From the NCBI GenBank assembly GCA_022571515.1, contig JACZXQ010000011.1, positions 62,001-126,000 on the forward strand: DNA of 64,000 nucleotides. The letters run 5' to 3'. The notes beneath the pieces are model-generated. The model had not been told where the DNA came from. It saw nothing but the letters and a program-made list of their open reading frames with translations, and did not search any database. The first letter of the stretch is position 1; each line of letters begins with the position of its first letter. Made by a program: the position numbers and the translations under genes. The stretch comes from Gemmatimonadota bacterium (GTDB lineage: Bacteria > Gemmatimonadota > Gemmatimonadetes > Longimicrobiales > Gaopeijiaceae). Of this stretch, positions 27,796 to 37,709 are shown piece by piece.

Positions 27796-28176
27796 ATGGC
27801 CTACCCAGCCGACAGCGATCAAGTCCCTCTCAGCATACAGGTAGCTGATGACGAAGCGTCCATACTCGACGCTCTCTCCCGATTCCTCCGGCACTCCGGG
27901 CATACGGTCCAAACGGCGGAGACCGCACAGTCCGCTCTGGCACTCGCGGCGGAGCACCGATTCGATGTGGTGCTGGCCGATGCGAACATGCCCGGCGGTG
28001 GCCGCAAGGTCCTCGCTCACCTGAAGGATGATCCGAGTTTTTCGGGCCAGCTCGTCCTGATGGCCGGAGGCTCGGCGGCGGACTACGTGAACGACCTCGG
28101 TGAGGGCATCGACTTCCTCGAGAAGCCTTTCACGTTCGATGCACTTCCAAAGCTGGTCGGGATGAGCGACGCGTGA
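27796..28176 (+). CDS. Stand-alone response regulator receiver protein
   Basis: A 126-residue CheY-like protein with no output domain. The acidic pocket is VADDEAS, the phosphoacceptor lies in VVLADANMPGG, and the conserved Lys is in FLEKPF. The usual Ser/Thr switch position is occupied in LMAGGSA by a glycine-rich segment, which is atypical. A decayed receiver lies 25 bases downstream on the opposite strand. No kinase or flagellar gene is close. Confidence 0.85.
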   Translation: MAYPADSDQVPLSIQVADDEASILDALSRFLRHSGHTVQTAETAQSALALAAEHRFDVVLADANMPGGGRKVLAHLKDDPSFSGQLVLMAGGSAADYVNDLGEGIDFLEKPFTFDALPKLVGMSDA

Positions 28177-28200
28177 GCGACCCGGATCGGGCCGAGGCCT

Positions 28201-28430
28201 CTAGTGCGCCCAACCGATGAGCGATTCTCCGGCCTCGGCCAGGTTCAAGGTGCGAAGCACGACTCCCCCTGCAGCAAGTCGGAGATGACCAGGTCGATCC
28301 CGCTGCGTGCGAGCACGTTGAGTGCCGCTTCGACGTTGTGGACTCCGACTGTTTGATGACCTGCGCGCTGGGGATGGTCCTCAAGGACCATCTCAGCCGA
28401 GGGCTCGTCGTCCAGGCAGAGAACCCGTGC
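28201..28430 (-). pseudogene. Decayed response regulator receiver domain
   Basis: On the minus strand, translation from 28430 reads ARVLCLDDEPSAEMVLEDH and then VGVHNVEAALNVLARSG followed by IDLVISDLLQGES, clearly the first half of a receiver domain with its DDE pocket and phosphoacceptor Asp. The frame then hits TGA at 28245-28247. A second frame continues to TAG at 28201. No ATG, GTG or TTG start lies in frame upstream of the DDE. I read it as a truncated, frameshifted relic. The gap from 28431 to 28626 shows nothing else. Confidence 0.7.
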
Positions 28431-28626
28431 CGTGTGGGTCGTTGGTGGGGGCCAAAGGGCTGGCTCGATGCCAGCGTAGGGGCACCGGGCTTACGGTTGG
28501 AGAATACCTAAGACGACGAACCGATGGTAAGTGTGGCAGGCCGTGCAAACCGCAAGGAGTTCACCCGTCCCGGACCATGACGAAAAAAAGAAACTGGACT
28601 CTTACGTAGATATGGGTACATCTTTA

Positions 28627-28656
28627 TTGACAAGAAACTAACGTTTGTCCAACAAT
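28627..28656 (+). promoter_or_regulatory. Sigma-70-like promoter for pseudopilin gene
   Basis: A perfect TTGACA at 28627-28632, an 18-base spacer, and AACAAT (4/6 match to TATAAT) at 28651-28656. The stretch is AT-rich compared with its surroundings. The start codon at 28679 would give a leader of about 16 bases. Confidence 0.55.
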
Positions 28657-28678
28657 CTCAGGGGTCGTACTGGCTAGG

Positions 28679-29212
28679 ATGAATCGACTGAGATCCGGGC
28701 GCCCCACCCGTATCGGGCGCCGTCGTGTGCCTGCGCGTCGAGATGAGGTGCGGCGATACACTCTGCTGGCCGGCTTCACGTTGTTGGAGCTTACCATCGT
28801 CACGGTGATCATCGGCATCCTGGCCTCCATGGCCGCGCCGAACGTTCAGCGGGTACGAGAGAAGGCCCTGGTGGCCCGAGCCATCGGCGACATGAAGGCC
28901 ATCGAGGTAGAACTCAACCAGTACACCGCCAACAACATGCTGCCGCCGGACGACCTCACCGTGATCGAAAGGGAGACATTGCTGGACCCCTGGGGGCATC
29001 CATATGCCTATGCTAAAATCGCCGGGGCGGGAAAGGGCGGAAAGGGTGGTTTCCGTAAAGACAAATTCCTGGTCCCGCTCAACAGCGACTTCGATCTCTA
29101 CAGCATGGGTCCCGACGGCCAGAGCAAGGCGCCCCTCTCATCGCCGGTAAGCAAGGACGACATCATCCGAGCGAACGACGGTGGCTATATGGGCGTCGCC
29201 GCGCTGTTTTGA
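28679..29212 (+). CDS. GspG-like pseudopilin / type IV pilin-like protein
   Basis: A 177-residue prepilin. The cleavage site G-FTLLELTIV is at residues 32/33 with Glu at +5, followed by the N-terminal hydrophobic helix. The C-terminal domain resembles major pseudopilins of type II secretion: LLDPWGHPYAY and FDLYSMGPDG with Asp residues typical of the calcium site. The 32-residue basic leader is long; GTG at 28748 would give a leader of about nine residues. No gsp or pil assembly genes adjoin it. Confidence 0.88.
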   Translation: MNRLRSGRPTRIGRRRVPARRDEVRRYTLLAGFTLLELTIVTVIIGILASMAAPNVQRVREKALVARAIGDMKAIEVELNQYTANNMLPPDDLTVIERETLLDPWGHPYAYAKIAGAGKGGKGGFRKDKFLVPLNSDFDLYSMGPDGQSKAPLSSPVSKDDIIRANDGGYMGVAALF

Positions 29213-29242
29213 TGCTAGGGCCACGCGCACCGCGGTGACCGC

Positions 29243-30946
29243 ATGAAATTCCAGTTCCACAGCTTCAAGACGAAGGTGGCACAGAGGATCGTGTTGCTGT
29301 TCTTACTCTGTGCCTTGCTGCCCGCGTCGGCCCTGGCCGTGATCTCGTATCGGCAGGTACAGGCGGAACTCGAAGAGCAACGCTCCAACCGGCTCAAGAC
29401 GGGAATCCGAGGTGCTGTCCAGGGCCTCCTAGAGCGGATTCAATCCATCCGGGCTGAACAGGGCTTGCTGGCCCAAAGGCTGCTCGATGGCCCATCCGCG
29501 GTTGCCGCCGATGACCTGCGGCGCGTGACGGACGTCAGCTTGGTGACCGGATCGGAAACACGCCGGATCGTCGGGACGCTCGCGAGTGTGCCGTCGGTCC
29601 CTGATGAAGTCCTCGCAGCACTTCAGCCCGGTGAGGCGGTCCTCGTGATTCCGCCCAGGAGCCGGACAGACCGCGTCGACATCCTGATGGCCGTGCCGCT
29701 CGACCCTCGTGATGCGTCGCGCGGAACGCTGTGGGTACGGGCGGCTCCCGACAGCCTCTTCTCTACCGCCCAGGTCTTCGCCACCGGTCTCGGCTCGCTC
29801 GGGCTCGAGGAACAGGACGCCATCGGGTTTTGCATCTTGGACCCGGCCCTCGTTCCACTCATGTGTGCGGGAGCCCTACGGCCGTGGCTCACCGGCGACC
29901 TGCCGGTGGCGGACCAGATCGCCGCTGACTCGACGACAGGTCCACTACGGTGGACTCAGGCCGGCAGGGCGTTCACCGGACGCTACCGGCGAGCGTTCCT
30001 ACGGCAGCAGTTCCGATCCGACTGGTGGACCCTAATCGTGGCCGAGAGCGACCAGTTGGCCCTGGCGCCCTTGGCGGAGTTCCGAGTGACCTTCTTCAAG
30101 GTCATCGTGCTCACGCTCCTCTTCGTCCTGCTGCTCGCCGCCGTGCAGGTGAGCCGCAGCCTGGAGCCGTTGGCAGAGCTCAAGAAAGGCACGATGAGCA
30201 TCGCCGCCAAGGACTTCACTGCGCGCGTGAGGATCCGCAGCGGGGACGAGTTCGAGGACCTCGCCAACTCGTTCAACGAAATGGCCGAGCGCGTGGGTGG
30301 GCTCGTCGACGAGTTGGAGACGCTCAGCTGGAGCACCATCACGACTTTGGCGCGCACCATCGATGCCAAGTCCCCGTGGACGGCGGGCCATTCGGAGCGT
30401 GTCGCGCGCATGTCGCTTTCCATCGCCCAGATTCTCGGGCTCGATCAGGAGGACTTGGACACAATCCACAGGGGCGGACTCTTGCACGACATCGGCAAGA
30501 TCGGAGTGCCGGTCCACATCCTCGACAAGCCCGGGAAACTCGACGACGACGAGGCCAAGATCATGCAGGACCACGTGATTGTCGGCGCCCGTATTCTCGA
30601 ACCTCTCACGGCGCTGTCCGCCGTGATGCCCATCGTGCTCCAGCACCACGAACGAGTCGATGGTAGCGGCTACCCCAAGGGGCTCACAGGCGAGCAGATG
30701 CACCCTCTCGCCCGCATAGTGGCGGTCGCGGACGCGTTCGACGCGATACAGTCCGACCGTCCGTACCGATCCGGACGAAGCAGCGACCAGACCGTACAGA
30801 TCATTGTACAGGACTCAGGCACCGACTTCGATCCCGAGATCGTCGATGCGTTTCTCGAGGTCATAGCACTTGGAAACAAGCCGCCGACGGGTTGGGAACG
30901 GCAGCCACTGCGGGCCGATTTGCAGTCGGTCGAATCGGGAGGATGA
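29243..30946 (+). CDS. HAMP/HD-GYP c-di-GMP phosphodiesterase, membrane-bound
   Basis: A 567-residue sensor-phosphodiesterase. Membrane helix 1 is at 13-35; a periplasmic sensor region spans 36-280; helix 2 is at 282-303; HAMP is at about 300-353; the HD-GYP domain starts near 355. Metal ligands are in GGLLHDIGK (H415, D416) and HHERVDGSGYP (468-478), so hydrolysis of c-di-GMP is expected. The start ATG at 29243 is 30 bases after the pseudopilin stop, and the MshEN protein in this window is a possible c-di-GMP target. Confidence 0.93.
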   Translation: MKFQFHSFKTKVAQRIVLLFLLCALLPASALAVISYRQVQAELEEQRSNRLKTGIRGAVQGLLERIQSIRAEQGLLAQRLLDGPSAVAADDLRRVTDVSLVTGSETRRIVGTLASVPSVPDEVLAALQPGEAVLVIPPRSRTDRVDILMAVPLDPRDASRGTLWVRAAPDSLFSTAQVFATGLGSLGLEEQDAIGFCILDPALVPLMCAGALRPWLTGDLPVADQIAADSTTGPLRWTQAGRAFTGRYRRAFLRQQFRSDWWTLIVAESDQLALAPLAEFRVTFFKVIVLTLLFVLLLAAVQVSRSLEPLAELKKGTMSIAAKDFTARVRIRSGDEFEDLANSFNEMAERVGGLVDELETLSWSTITTLARTIDAKSPWTAGHSERVARMSLSIAQILGLDQEDLDTIHRGGLLHDIGKIGVPVHILDKPGKLDDDEAKIMQDHVIVGARILEPLTALSAVMPIVLQHHERVDGSGYPKGLTGEQMHPLARIVAVADAFDAIQSDRPYRSGRSSDQTVQIIVQDSGTDFDPEIVDAFLEVIALGNKPPTGWERQPLRADLQSVESGG

Positions 30947-30948
30947 AG

Positions 30949-31368
30949 ATGACTATCCGGAATCTCGGAGCACGAAGCGTGCTACTCCTACTCTTGGTCT
31001 TGACGGCAGGATGCGAGGAGCCCGCCCTGGAGGAGGTCCCCACCGACCTGATCGGCCGCTGGACTACCACGGACTCTCGCTACGCCGACAGAGCCTTCGA
31101 GATCACGCCCGAGAGGTTCTATTTGGGCCAGGGTGACGACCTCTTCGTCGCCTACCCGATCCTTCGGATCCGAATCATCCGGCGCAAGAACCAAGCTCCT
31201 ATCCATTCCGTGGAGTACCGGGATGAGTCGGGCGATGAGAGCCTGTTCCAGTTTTACGTCTCGGAGGAGGAGGGCGGTACGATTCGCTTCACCAACCAAC
31301 GGGAGATGGTGTGGCGGCGAGATCCGGGCGCCAGTGTTCCGTGGGACAAAATGCAGGGAGGTCGCTGA
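30949..31368 (+). CDS. Hypothetical lipoprotein
   Basis: A 139-residue protein with a signal peptide ending LLLVLTAGC, a clear lipobox. The mature part is a small beta-rich domain (LIGRWTTTDSRYADRAFEITPERFYLGQG split over about 40-70), resembling lipocalin-like small lipoproteins. ATG at 30949 has GGAGG six bases upstream; an ATG at 30943 overlaps the HD-GYP stop but has poor spacing. Same operon as the HD-GYP gene. Function unknown. Confidence 0.8.
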   Translation: MTIRNLGARSVLLLLLVLTAGCEEPALEEVPTDLIGRWTTTDSRYADRAFEITPERFYLGQGDDLFVAYPILRIRIIRRKNQAPIHSVEYRDESGDESLFQFYVSEEEGGTIRFTNQREMVWRRDPGASVPWDKMQGGR

Positions 31369-31374
31369 CCAGGA

Positions 31375-33204
31375 TCAACCCTTCTTCGCCGCTTTCTTAC
31401 GGGCGTGGGGCTTGAGAAGCCGCTTTCTGAGCCGGAAGCCGCTCGGCGTTACTTCGATCAGCTCATCATCCTCGATGAACTCGAGCGCCAACTCCAGGGT
31501 GAGCGCACGAGGGGTTTCCAACTTGATATGCTCATCGGACGATGCGGCTCTGATGTTGGTGAGCTTCTTTTCCTTGCAGACGTTTACGTCCAGGTCGCCC
31601 GGGCGCACGTGCTCGCCAACGATCATCCCTTCGTAGACCTCGTCTCCGGGCGAGACGAACATGGTGGCGCGCTCCTGGAGGTTGAAGAGGGCGAACCCGA
31701 CCGCGGCTCCCTCTCGATCCGCGACCATGACGCCTCTCCTGCGCCCGGTGAGCGCACCGGCCCACGGTCCATATTCCAGAAACCGGTGGTGCAGCATACC
31801 CTCGCCGCGCGTATCCGAAAGGAACTCCGACCGGTATCCGAACAGCCCCCGGGCGGGGATCTTGAAGCGGATCCGCACCGGCCCACGCCCGCTGGGAATC
31901 ATGTCGAGCATCTCCGCGCGGCGCGGACCCATCTTCTCCATCACGACGCCGACATACGCCTCCTGCACCTCGATCACCGCCTCCTCGTACGGCTCCATCG
32001 TCTGACCGGAGTCATCCTTCTGAAGGATCACCTGAGGCCGAGCGACCTGGAACTCAAACCCCTCCCTCCTCATGGTCTCCATGAGGATCGTGAGGTGGAG
32101 TTCGCCCCGGCCCGAGACCGTGAACCGGTCCGGCGCATCGGTGTCCTGCACACGCAGGGCGACGTTGCTCTCAAGTTCACGCATGAGCCGGTCACGGATC
32201 TGCCGGGTGGTCACGAACTTCCCTGAACGACCCGAGAACGGCGAGTCGTTCACACTGAAGTCCACGGAGATCGTCGGTGCCTCAACCGCGATCCCTTGCA
32301 GCCGATCAGGGTGATCCGGGTCGACCGCCGTCTTGCCTATTTCAACATTGGCAAGCCCTGCGACAGCGATGATGTCTCCTGCGAAGGCCTCCTCCACATC
32401 GATCTGTCGGAGCCCTTCGAAAGAGTAGAGGCTCACGACCTTGGCCGGCTCGAACTCCGTCCGTGGCACGGTGCCCGGTTCGCCTAGGGGCAGAAGAGCG
32501 ACCGACTGACCGACGCGTACCCGTCCACGCTCGATCCTGCCGATGGCGATCCGTCCCACGTAGTTGGAGTAATCCAGAGTCGAGACCAGCATCTGGAACG
32601 GGCCATCCGGGTCCACCGCGGGTGCGGGAATGTAGTCGACGACCGTGTCGAAGAGTGGGTCGAGGCCGTGGCGCTCCTCATCCAGCGTCCTGATGGCCCA
32701 ACCGTCGCGGGCCGACGCATACAGAAACGGAGCGTCGAGCTGCTCATCCGCGGCATCGAGTTCCATGAAGAGCTCCAGCACCTCATCGTGGACTTCCTCC
32801 GAGCGCGCGTCGGGCCGGTCCACTTTGTTGATCACCACAATGGGAAGAAGCCCCAGGTCCAAGGCCTTGCGGGTGACAAAGCGCGTTTGCGGCATCGGGC
32901 CCTCAGCCGCGTCCACCAGGAGGAGGACACCGTCTACCATCCGCAGTATGCGCTCCACCTCGCCGCCGAAATCCGCGTGCCCGGGCGTATCGACGACGTT
33001 GATCTTCACGTCGTTCCAAAAGAGCGCCGTGTTCTTGGAGATGATCGTGATGCCCCGCTCCCGTTCGAGGGGATTGGAGTCCATCACGCGCTCCTGCACG
33101 ACCTGGCCTTCGCGGAAAATCCCCGCTTGGCGGAGCAATTGGTCCACGAGGGTGGTCTTGCCGTGATCGACGTGCGCGATGATTGCGATGTTTCGGATCT
33201 GCAT
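31375..33204 (-). CDS. typA: Translational GTPase TypA/BipA
   Basis: A 609-residue ribosome-associated GTPase. G1 is [13 protein letters not shown]2 RERGITI, G3 [14 protein letters not shown]4 [12 protein letters not shown]-like domains II, III and V follow, then the BipA-specific C-terminal domain ([14 protein letters not shown], then KKLTNIRAA). ATG at 33204 has GAGG a few bases upstream. Known roles are in stress, 50S assembly and virulence. Monocistronic here; convergent with the lipoprotein gene. Confidence 0.96.
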   Translation of the reverse strand: MQIRNIAIIAHVDHGKTTLVDQLLRQAGIFREGQVVQERVMDSNPLERERGITIISKNTALFWNDVKINVVDTPGHADFGGEVERILRMVDGVLLLVDAAEGPMPQTRFVTRKALDLGLLPIVVINKVDRPDARSEEVHDEVLELFMELDAADEQLDAPFLYASARDGWAIRTLDEERHGLDPLFDTVVDYIPAPAVDPDGPFQMLVSTLDYSNYVGRIAIGRIERGRVRVGQSVALLPLGEPGTVPRTEFEPAKVVSLYSFEGLRQIDVEEAFAGDIIAVAGLANVEIGKTAVDPDHPDRLQGIAVEAPTISVDFSVNDSPFSGRSGKFVTTRQIRDRLMRELESNVALRVQDTDAPDRFTVSGRGELHLTILMETMRREGFEFQVARPQVILQKDDSGQTMEPYEEAVIEVQEAYVGVVMEKMGPRRAEMLDMIPSGRGPVRIRFKIPARGLFGYRSEFLSDTRGEGMLHHRFLEYGPWAGALTGRRRGVMVADREGAAVGFALFNLQERATMFVSPGDEVYEGMIVGEHVRPGDLDVNVCKEKKLTNIRAASSDEHIKLETPRALTLELALEFIEDDELIEVTPSGFRLRKRLLKPHARKKAAKKG

Positions 33205-33374
33205 ACTGCCTCGACGTTGACGCGCGGCGCCCAACCAACCGGACGCACGAAGCCTGAAAAAGTAACGGAAACCGGGGGGTGGAAGGACCCCGTGGCATGA
33301 GCGTGCCGCAAACGCGGTACGGGCCTTGCACTACCATTAAATAGAGGAACTGTCCAGCGGAGGCCCCGTCCGCC

Positions 33375-35189
33375 ATGAATGGCTCGCGAGCACCACTGAT
33401 CCGCCCACCGGCACTCCGGAAGATGCCGACCTGCATCTTCCTGTCGGTCGCGTTGACCTTGGCACTTCAAGCCGGTACCACCGGCCTATCCGCACAGGTG
33501 CGCGGCGGAATAGTGGCGCGCATTGTCTCCGACGAGTACGCGGTCCGTCGAGCGGCCTTGGCCGAGCTCCGGCGGATGACCCCCCGGCGCCGAAGGATGT
33601 TCACGGCGCCACTGGTGAGGCTGCTCGCGGACTCCACCATCCGGCGCGACGCGGCCGGGGAGGCCCTGTCGCTGATCGGCCCCGGCGCCACCGGCGCGCT
33701 GCTGGACGCCCTGGAGGATCCCGATCCGTCCGTACGCATGTACGCAGCCGACGCCCTCGGCGCTGTTTCACCCCCAACGCCCGCGGTGGTGCGCGCGCTG
33801 ATCCGCAGGGTCCGCGACCCAGACCGCGCGGTCCACAACCGGGCCGTTCAGGCGTTGGGGAGCATCGGACCGGCGGCCGCTCCCTCCGTGCCGGCCCTGC
33901 TCGACGCGCTGGAGCGACGTGGGGACTGGCCGACGACAGCGCTGGTACAGGCACTGGGAGACATCGGGCCGGCAGCCATCACCGCCGTGCCCACATTGAT
34001 CGAGGTGCTCGAGGAGGATCCGTACTCGATCGCGGTGGTCGCCCAAGCGCTGGGCCAGCTTGGCGACGGGGCACGACTGGCCGTCCCGCAACTTCTGTCC
34101 GCCTTGGCCAGAGCGGTGGCCAACCCACGCGGGCGGAGCACGGCATCCTACGAACGCGACGTAATCGTCGAATCGCTGGCCCGCATCGGCGAGTCTGCGG
34201 TGGGGCCGCTCAGGGCCGCCCTCACGGACCTCGATCCGGCCGTTCGTGAGGCCTCCTCCGAGGCTCTGGGCCGAATGGGCGCGCAAGCACTCGATGCGCG
34301 GGCAGACCTCGAAGACCGACTCGACGATCCCTCGCCGCTGGTGCGTGCCGCAGCTGCCGAAGCCCTCGGGTCGATGGGCTCCCACGCTCTCGGAAGCGCT
34401 CCACACCTGGAGGCACGGCTGGCGGACACGAACGCGTTCGTGCGTGCACGCGCCGCCGATGCCCTCATCGCGCTGGGTGACCCGGGCTCCCTCGAGGCGG
34501 TGGCGCGGTACCGGGTGCATGAGACCTCCATCGCCGAGAGCGATGAGGCCGGCGCCGAGCTGTGGGCCGTCGACCGCATGAGGGCTCCGAGACCGCCTAC
34601 CTCGCGCTACCGCCACCCGCTGGAGTTGGCGCGGGAGGTCACTCTCAGGACCGAGAACGGCGTGGAGCTGAGAGTGACAGTGCACTCCGGGTTGGAGCGT
34701 CCCGACGTGCTGGCCGTTCGGCGAACGGAAGGTGACAGCCTGCGCCATCTACTGTCCTGGGAGGCCGAAGGAGCCGCACGATTCGATCCTCCGCACTCCT
34801 TCACGTACCGGGGGGTTCTCCTGCTTCATCTCCAGCTTCGCTATCCCGGTGCCGGACGTTTCCGGGAGGACGTGGTCTACCATGTGTCCCCCGACGGTGC
34901 CCTCCATAGAGTTCGACTGTCCGCACCTGGTGAGCGCTACCTTGCCGCACTGTCCCCCGGGGAAGGGATTTGGAAGAGTCCCAGCTTCGACTTTCGGGAC
35001 GATGCAATGGGGTTTTCGTTCGGCATCTGGCGGGAAGGCGACACCAACTGCTGCCCCAGTGGCGGCCAGGTGCAGGGTGTCTTCGAGCTGCGGGGCTCCG
35101 CCGTGTTGGATCCGGTAAGTGGATCGTACTGGGCGACCTATGAGATCACCCCGGTGAGCTTCACCCGCCGGCCATCCAGCAGTTGGTGA
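33375..35189 (+). CDS. Secreted HEAT-repeat protein
   Basis: A 604-residue protein with an N-terminal signal peptide (LSVALTLALQAGTTGLSAQ). Residues about 45-390 are HEAT/PBS-lyase-type repeats (for example VRMYAADALGAV, VREASSEALGRMG, VRAAAAEALGSMG, VRARAADALIALG). The C-terminal 200 residues are a beta-rich domain with CC at NCCPSGG. It is probably periplasmic or on the surface and scaffolding. No partner can be named. An in-frame ATG at 33423 would still keep the signal peptide. Confidence 0.85.
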   Translation: MNGSRAPLIRPPALRKMPTCIFLSVALTLALQAGTTGLSAQVRGGIVARIVSDEYAVRRAALAELRRMTPRRRRMFTAPLVRLLADSTIRRDAAGEALSLIGPGATGALLDALEDPDPSVRMYAADALGAVSPPTPAVVRALIRRVRDPDRAVHNRAVQALGSIGPAAAPSVPALLDALERRGDWPTTALVQALGDIGPAAITAVPTLIEVLEEDPYSIAVVAQALGQLGDGARLAVPQLLSALARAVANPRGRSTASYERDVIVESLARIGESAVGPLRAALTDLDPAVREASSEALGRMGAQALDARADLEDRLDDPSPLVRAAAAEALGSMGSHALGSAPHLEARLADTNAFVRARAADALIALGDPGSLEAVARYRVHETSIAESDEAGAELWAVDRMRAPRPPTSRYRHPLELAREVTLRTENGVELRVTVHSGLERPDVLAVRRTEGDSLRHLLSWEAEGAARFDPPHSFTYRGVLLLHLQLRYPGAGRFREDVVYHVSPDGALHRVRLSAPGERYLAALSPGEGIWKSPSFDFRDDAMGFSFGIWREGDTNCCPSGGQVQGVFELRGSAVLDPVSGSYWATYEITPVSFTRRPSSSW

Positions 35190-35287
35190 GTGACGCTGTT
35201 CCCGACCTCAGTGAGAAAATGCTGGACTCATCTCGTAACCGGCTCTTAGGTTTGATGTAGAGTTCATACGCCCCTTTCTCCGTCTAT

Positions 35288-35917
35288 ATGCGCTTGCTAG
35301 CACTCATCGCCCTGGTCGGTTGCCTGTCGTTCCTCGTGGTCGTTCTGACCTCCGTCGCGTATCTGGCCCTGCCCTCCGGGCGCATGTGCCCACGTTGCGG
35401 CGCCCCCACTTCTGCGATCCTCCTGGAATCGTGGTGGCAGCGGCCGGCCTCGCGCTGGCTGCAATGGCGCTGGTGCTCACGTTGTAGCTGGGAGGGCGTC
35501 GGGCGTAGGGGCCCGGACGTCGGACTGCAGGATTCTCCGGTGGACCACGAGTCGGGATTCCGTTGGCGGCGCACCATGTCCGAACAGGTGCCCATCTTCC
35601 ACTGGCGGGACAACGCGGAAAATCCACCGGATCACCCTGCGGGCTTCCGTTGGTCCGCCGACGACGATGGCGATGATCCACCCGAGACCGACGACGTTGC
35701 CGAGGCCTCCCAAGACGGCACGCCGGGTCACCCGTCGGGTTTCCGGTGGGGTGGGCCGCGTGACAACGCCCCTTTGTTCCTGTGGGGAGTTGGCGCGCAG
35801 ACGGAACCCCGCGAGACCCCATCGAGCCCCGTTCGCCGGCCGAATGAGCCCTGGTACCTGAATTGGTTACCGCCGAGGAAGTCCTCCGGTTTCCGCTGGA
35901 AGTCGAAGGACCACTAG
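35288..35917 (+). CDS. Membrane-anchored zinc-ribbon protein with four GFRW repeats
   Basis: A 209-residue protein I do not recognise. One N-terminal membrane helix (3-28) is followed by a possible zinc ribbon (C34, C37, C63, C66). The rest is low-complexity and acidic, with four GFRW motifs at 90-93, 119-122, 151-154 and 201-204, three of them preceded by [DG]H-x-[SA]. Related FxW elements occur at 102-106 (PIFHW) and 162-166 (PLFLW). The tail is likely disordered and may be an array of short binding motifs. Topology cannot be decided. Confidence 0.75.
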   Translation: MRLLALIALVGCLSFLVVVLTSVAYLALPSGRMCPRCGAPTSAILLESWWQRPASRWLQWRWCSRCSWEGVGRRGPDVGLQDSPVDHESGFRWRRTMSEQVPIFHWRDNAENPPDHPAGFRWSADDDGDDPPETDDVAEASQDGTPGHPSGFRWGGPRDNAPLFLWGVGAQTEPRETPSSPVRRPNEPWYLNWLPPRKSSGFRWKSKDH

Positions 35918-35942
35918 CGGACCACCAGGTGACAGCCCGCTA
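35915..35942. other. Inverted repeat over convergent stops
   Basis: TAGCGG at 35915-35920 pairs with CCGCTA at 35937-35942 across a 16-base loop. Each arm holds one of the two convergent TAG stop codons. No T-run follows. Confidence 0.35.
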
Positions 35943-37532
35943 AGGACGACGCAGCGTCCGTCCGGCCCTGAGATCCGTAAAGTCGCCACCGTCGATGGCG
36001 GCCTCTCCGTTCACGAACACGTACATCATGCCCTCCGAAAGCGCATGGGGAGCGGTGAACGTCGCCACATCCCGAATACGCTCCAGGTCGAAGACGACGA
36101 CATCCCCGGCCTTGCCTGGAGCGAGCGTCCCCCGGTCGGCGAGGCGAAACACCTGAGCCGGGAGTGAGGTCATACTGCGAATCGCAGCAGCGAGTCCGAC
36201 CACGCCTTCCTCCACCACGTATTTCCTGATCTTGCGTGCGAAAGCGCCGTACGAGCGCGGATGAGGCACGCCGACCATCCACGGGACAAGGTCACCATCG
36301 GATGAGGTCATGTTCCAGGGTTGGTCCATCAAGGTACGGACGTCTGCCTCGTGCATGTTGAACGAAACGATCCCCGGCGATCCGCGCTTCAGTAGATCGA
36401 TAGCCACGTCGATAGGCTCCTGACCACGTTCTCGCGCGACGTCCGAGAGCAACCTGCCTTCCAGGCTCTCATCGCCGGACACGCGGCGGAACTGGATCCT
36501 TTCCGCCCCACCGCGGCGAGCCAGATTTTCCACCATGGCGTCTCTGATTCGCGCCATCGTCTCGGGCCGTCCGAATCGGGCCGACAAGGAATCCTGACCT
36601 CCGGCCTGTGCCCATCGGGGAAGCAACGCAGCGGAGAGCCCCGTGGCGGACGCAGCATATGGATATTGGTCCGTATAGACCTCGATGCCCTCCGCTCGCG
36701 CGGCCGAGATCCGCTGCACGATCGCGGTCGAGTATCCCCAGACCGGCGGGCCGAGAGCCTTCACGTGCGTTACGATGGCAGGGATTCCCGCTTGCCTCCC
36801 CACGTCGATCACCTCTTCGGCGGACGCAATCACGCCGACGGTGTAGTTGGATTCGTCGCGCGGATGGCTGGTGTAGGCCCCTCCGTACTCGGCGACGACG
36901 CGGGCCAAAGCGATGATTTCGTCGGGCTTCGAGTAGCTCCCAGGCGCATAGAACGTGCCGCTGGAGAGGCCGAAGGCGCCATCCTCCATGCCTTGGCGGA
37001 CGAGACGCTTCATCCGATCGAGCTCCTCCTCGGTGGGACCCCGATCTTGCATTCCAAGGACCGTGCGCCGCACAGAGCCGTGGGGCACGAGCTGCATCAC
37101 GTTCACGCCCAGCCCGTGCTCGAGAAGCCTCTCGCGTTGAGCCACCAAATCGATAGGGCCACCGCCATCGGGATTGATGACCACCGTGGTGAGGCCCATC
37201 GCCAACAGCGGCCGGGCGTGGCTCAATGCCTCGGTTTCCAGCCCACCGCCAGCATGCGAGTGAGAGTCGATGAAACCCGGCGCTACGTAGAGGCCGGTCG
37301 CATCGATCTCCCGCCGGCCACGCGCGTTTGTCAGATCACCGACGGCCGCGATCCGGTCGCCGTCCAGCGCGACATCCGCGACGAACCACGGGTTACCGGT
37401 TCCGTCCAATACCCGGCCGCCACGAATGATGACATCGAACGTCTGTTGGGCCGCGAGTTCGGGAGGCGCCACTGCCGCCAAGAGTAGGGCAGTGGAAAAC
37501 GCCGCCAAGAGCTGGAGCGCCGATCCTGTCAC
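35940..37532 (-). CDS. N-acyl-D-amino-acid deacylase-like amidohydrolase, secreted
   Basis: A 530-residue metal-dependent amidohydrolase. A signal peptide (ending ELAAQQ) is followed by TIM-barrel amidohydrolase motifs: GRVLDGTGNPW, GFIDSHSHAGGG (metal His pair), GLSSGTFYAPGSYS, IPAIVTHVKALG, and FNMHEADV, with C-terminal GTLAPGKAGDVVVFD. Relatives remove acyl groups from D-amino acids or process D-glutamate. The GTG at 37532 has GGGAG six bases upstream. Convergent with the GFRW gene. Substrate unknown. Confidence 0.9.
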   Translation of the reverse strand: MTGSALQLLAAFSTALLLAAVAPPELAAQQTFDVIIRGGRVLDGTGNPWFVADVALDGDRIAAVGDLTNARGRREIDATGLYVAPGFIDSHSHAGGGLETEALSHARPLLAMGLTTVVINPDGGGPIDLVAQRERLLEHGLGVNVMQLVPHGSVRRTVLGMQDRGPTEEELDRMKRLVRQGMEDGAFGLSSGTFYAPGSYSKPDEIIALARVVAEYGGAYTSHPRDESNYTVGVIASAEEVIDVGRQAGIPAIVTHVKALGPPVWGYSTAIVQRISAARAEGIEVYTDQYPYAASATGLSAALLPRWAQAGGQDSLSARFGRPETMARIRDAMVENLARRGGAERIQFRRVSGDESLEGRLLSDVARERGQEPIDVAIDLLKRGSPGIVSFNMHEADVRTLMDQPWNMTSSDGDLVPWMVGVPHPRSYGAFARKIRKYVVEEGVVGLAAAIRSMTSLPAQVFRLADRGTLAPGKAGDVVVFDLERIRDVATFTAPHALSEGMMYVFVNGEAAIDGGDFTDLRAGRTLRRP

Positions 37533-37709
37533 TGTTCTCTCCCGCCTGGTGAGGCTGTTCGGATTGGTGGTCCGCGAAAAGTAGGGCCGCGTGGTGGGTT
37601 GCGTCCATCCAGGGCGCGGGCCGAAGATGGTCGGGGCTCGCGGGCACTTTGCGCCGCAGCCGTGAGCGCCACACGCTGGGAGGCCTGAGCAGATGAGTGG
37701 GGAACCGCA

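Noticed and set aside
28679-29212. Start of a full type II secretion operon
   Set aside because: Only one pseudopilin-like gene is present; downstream genes encode an HD-GYP protein and a lipoprotein.
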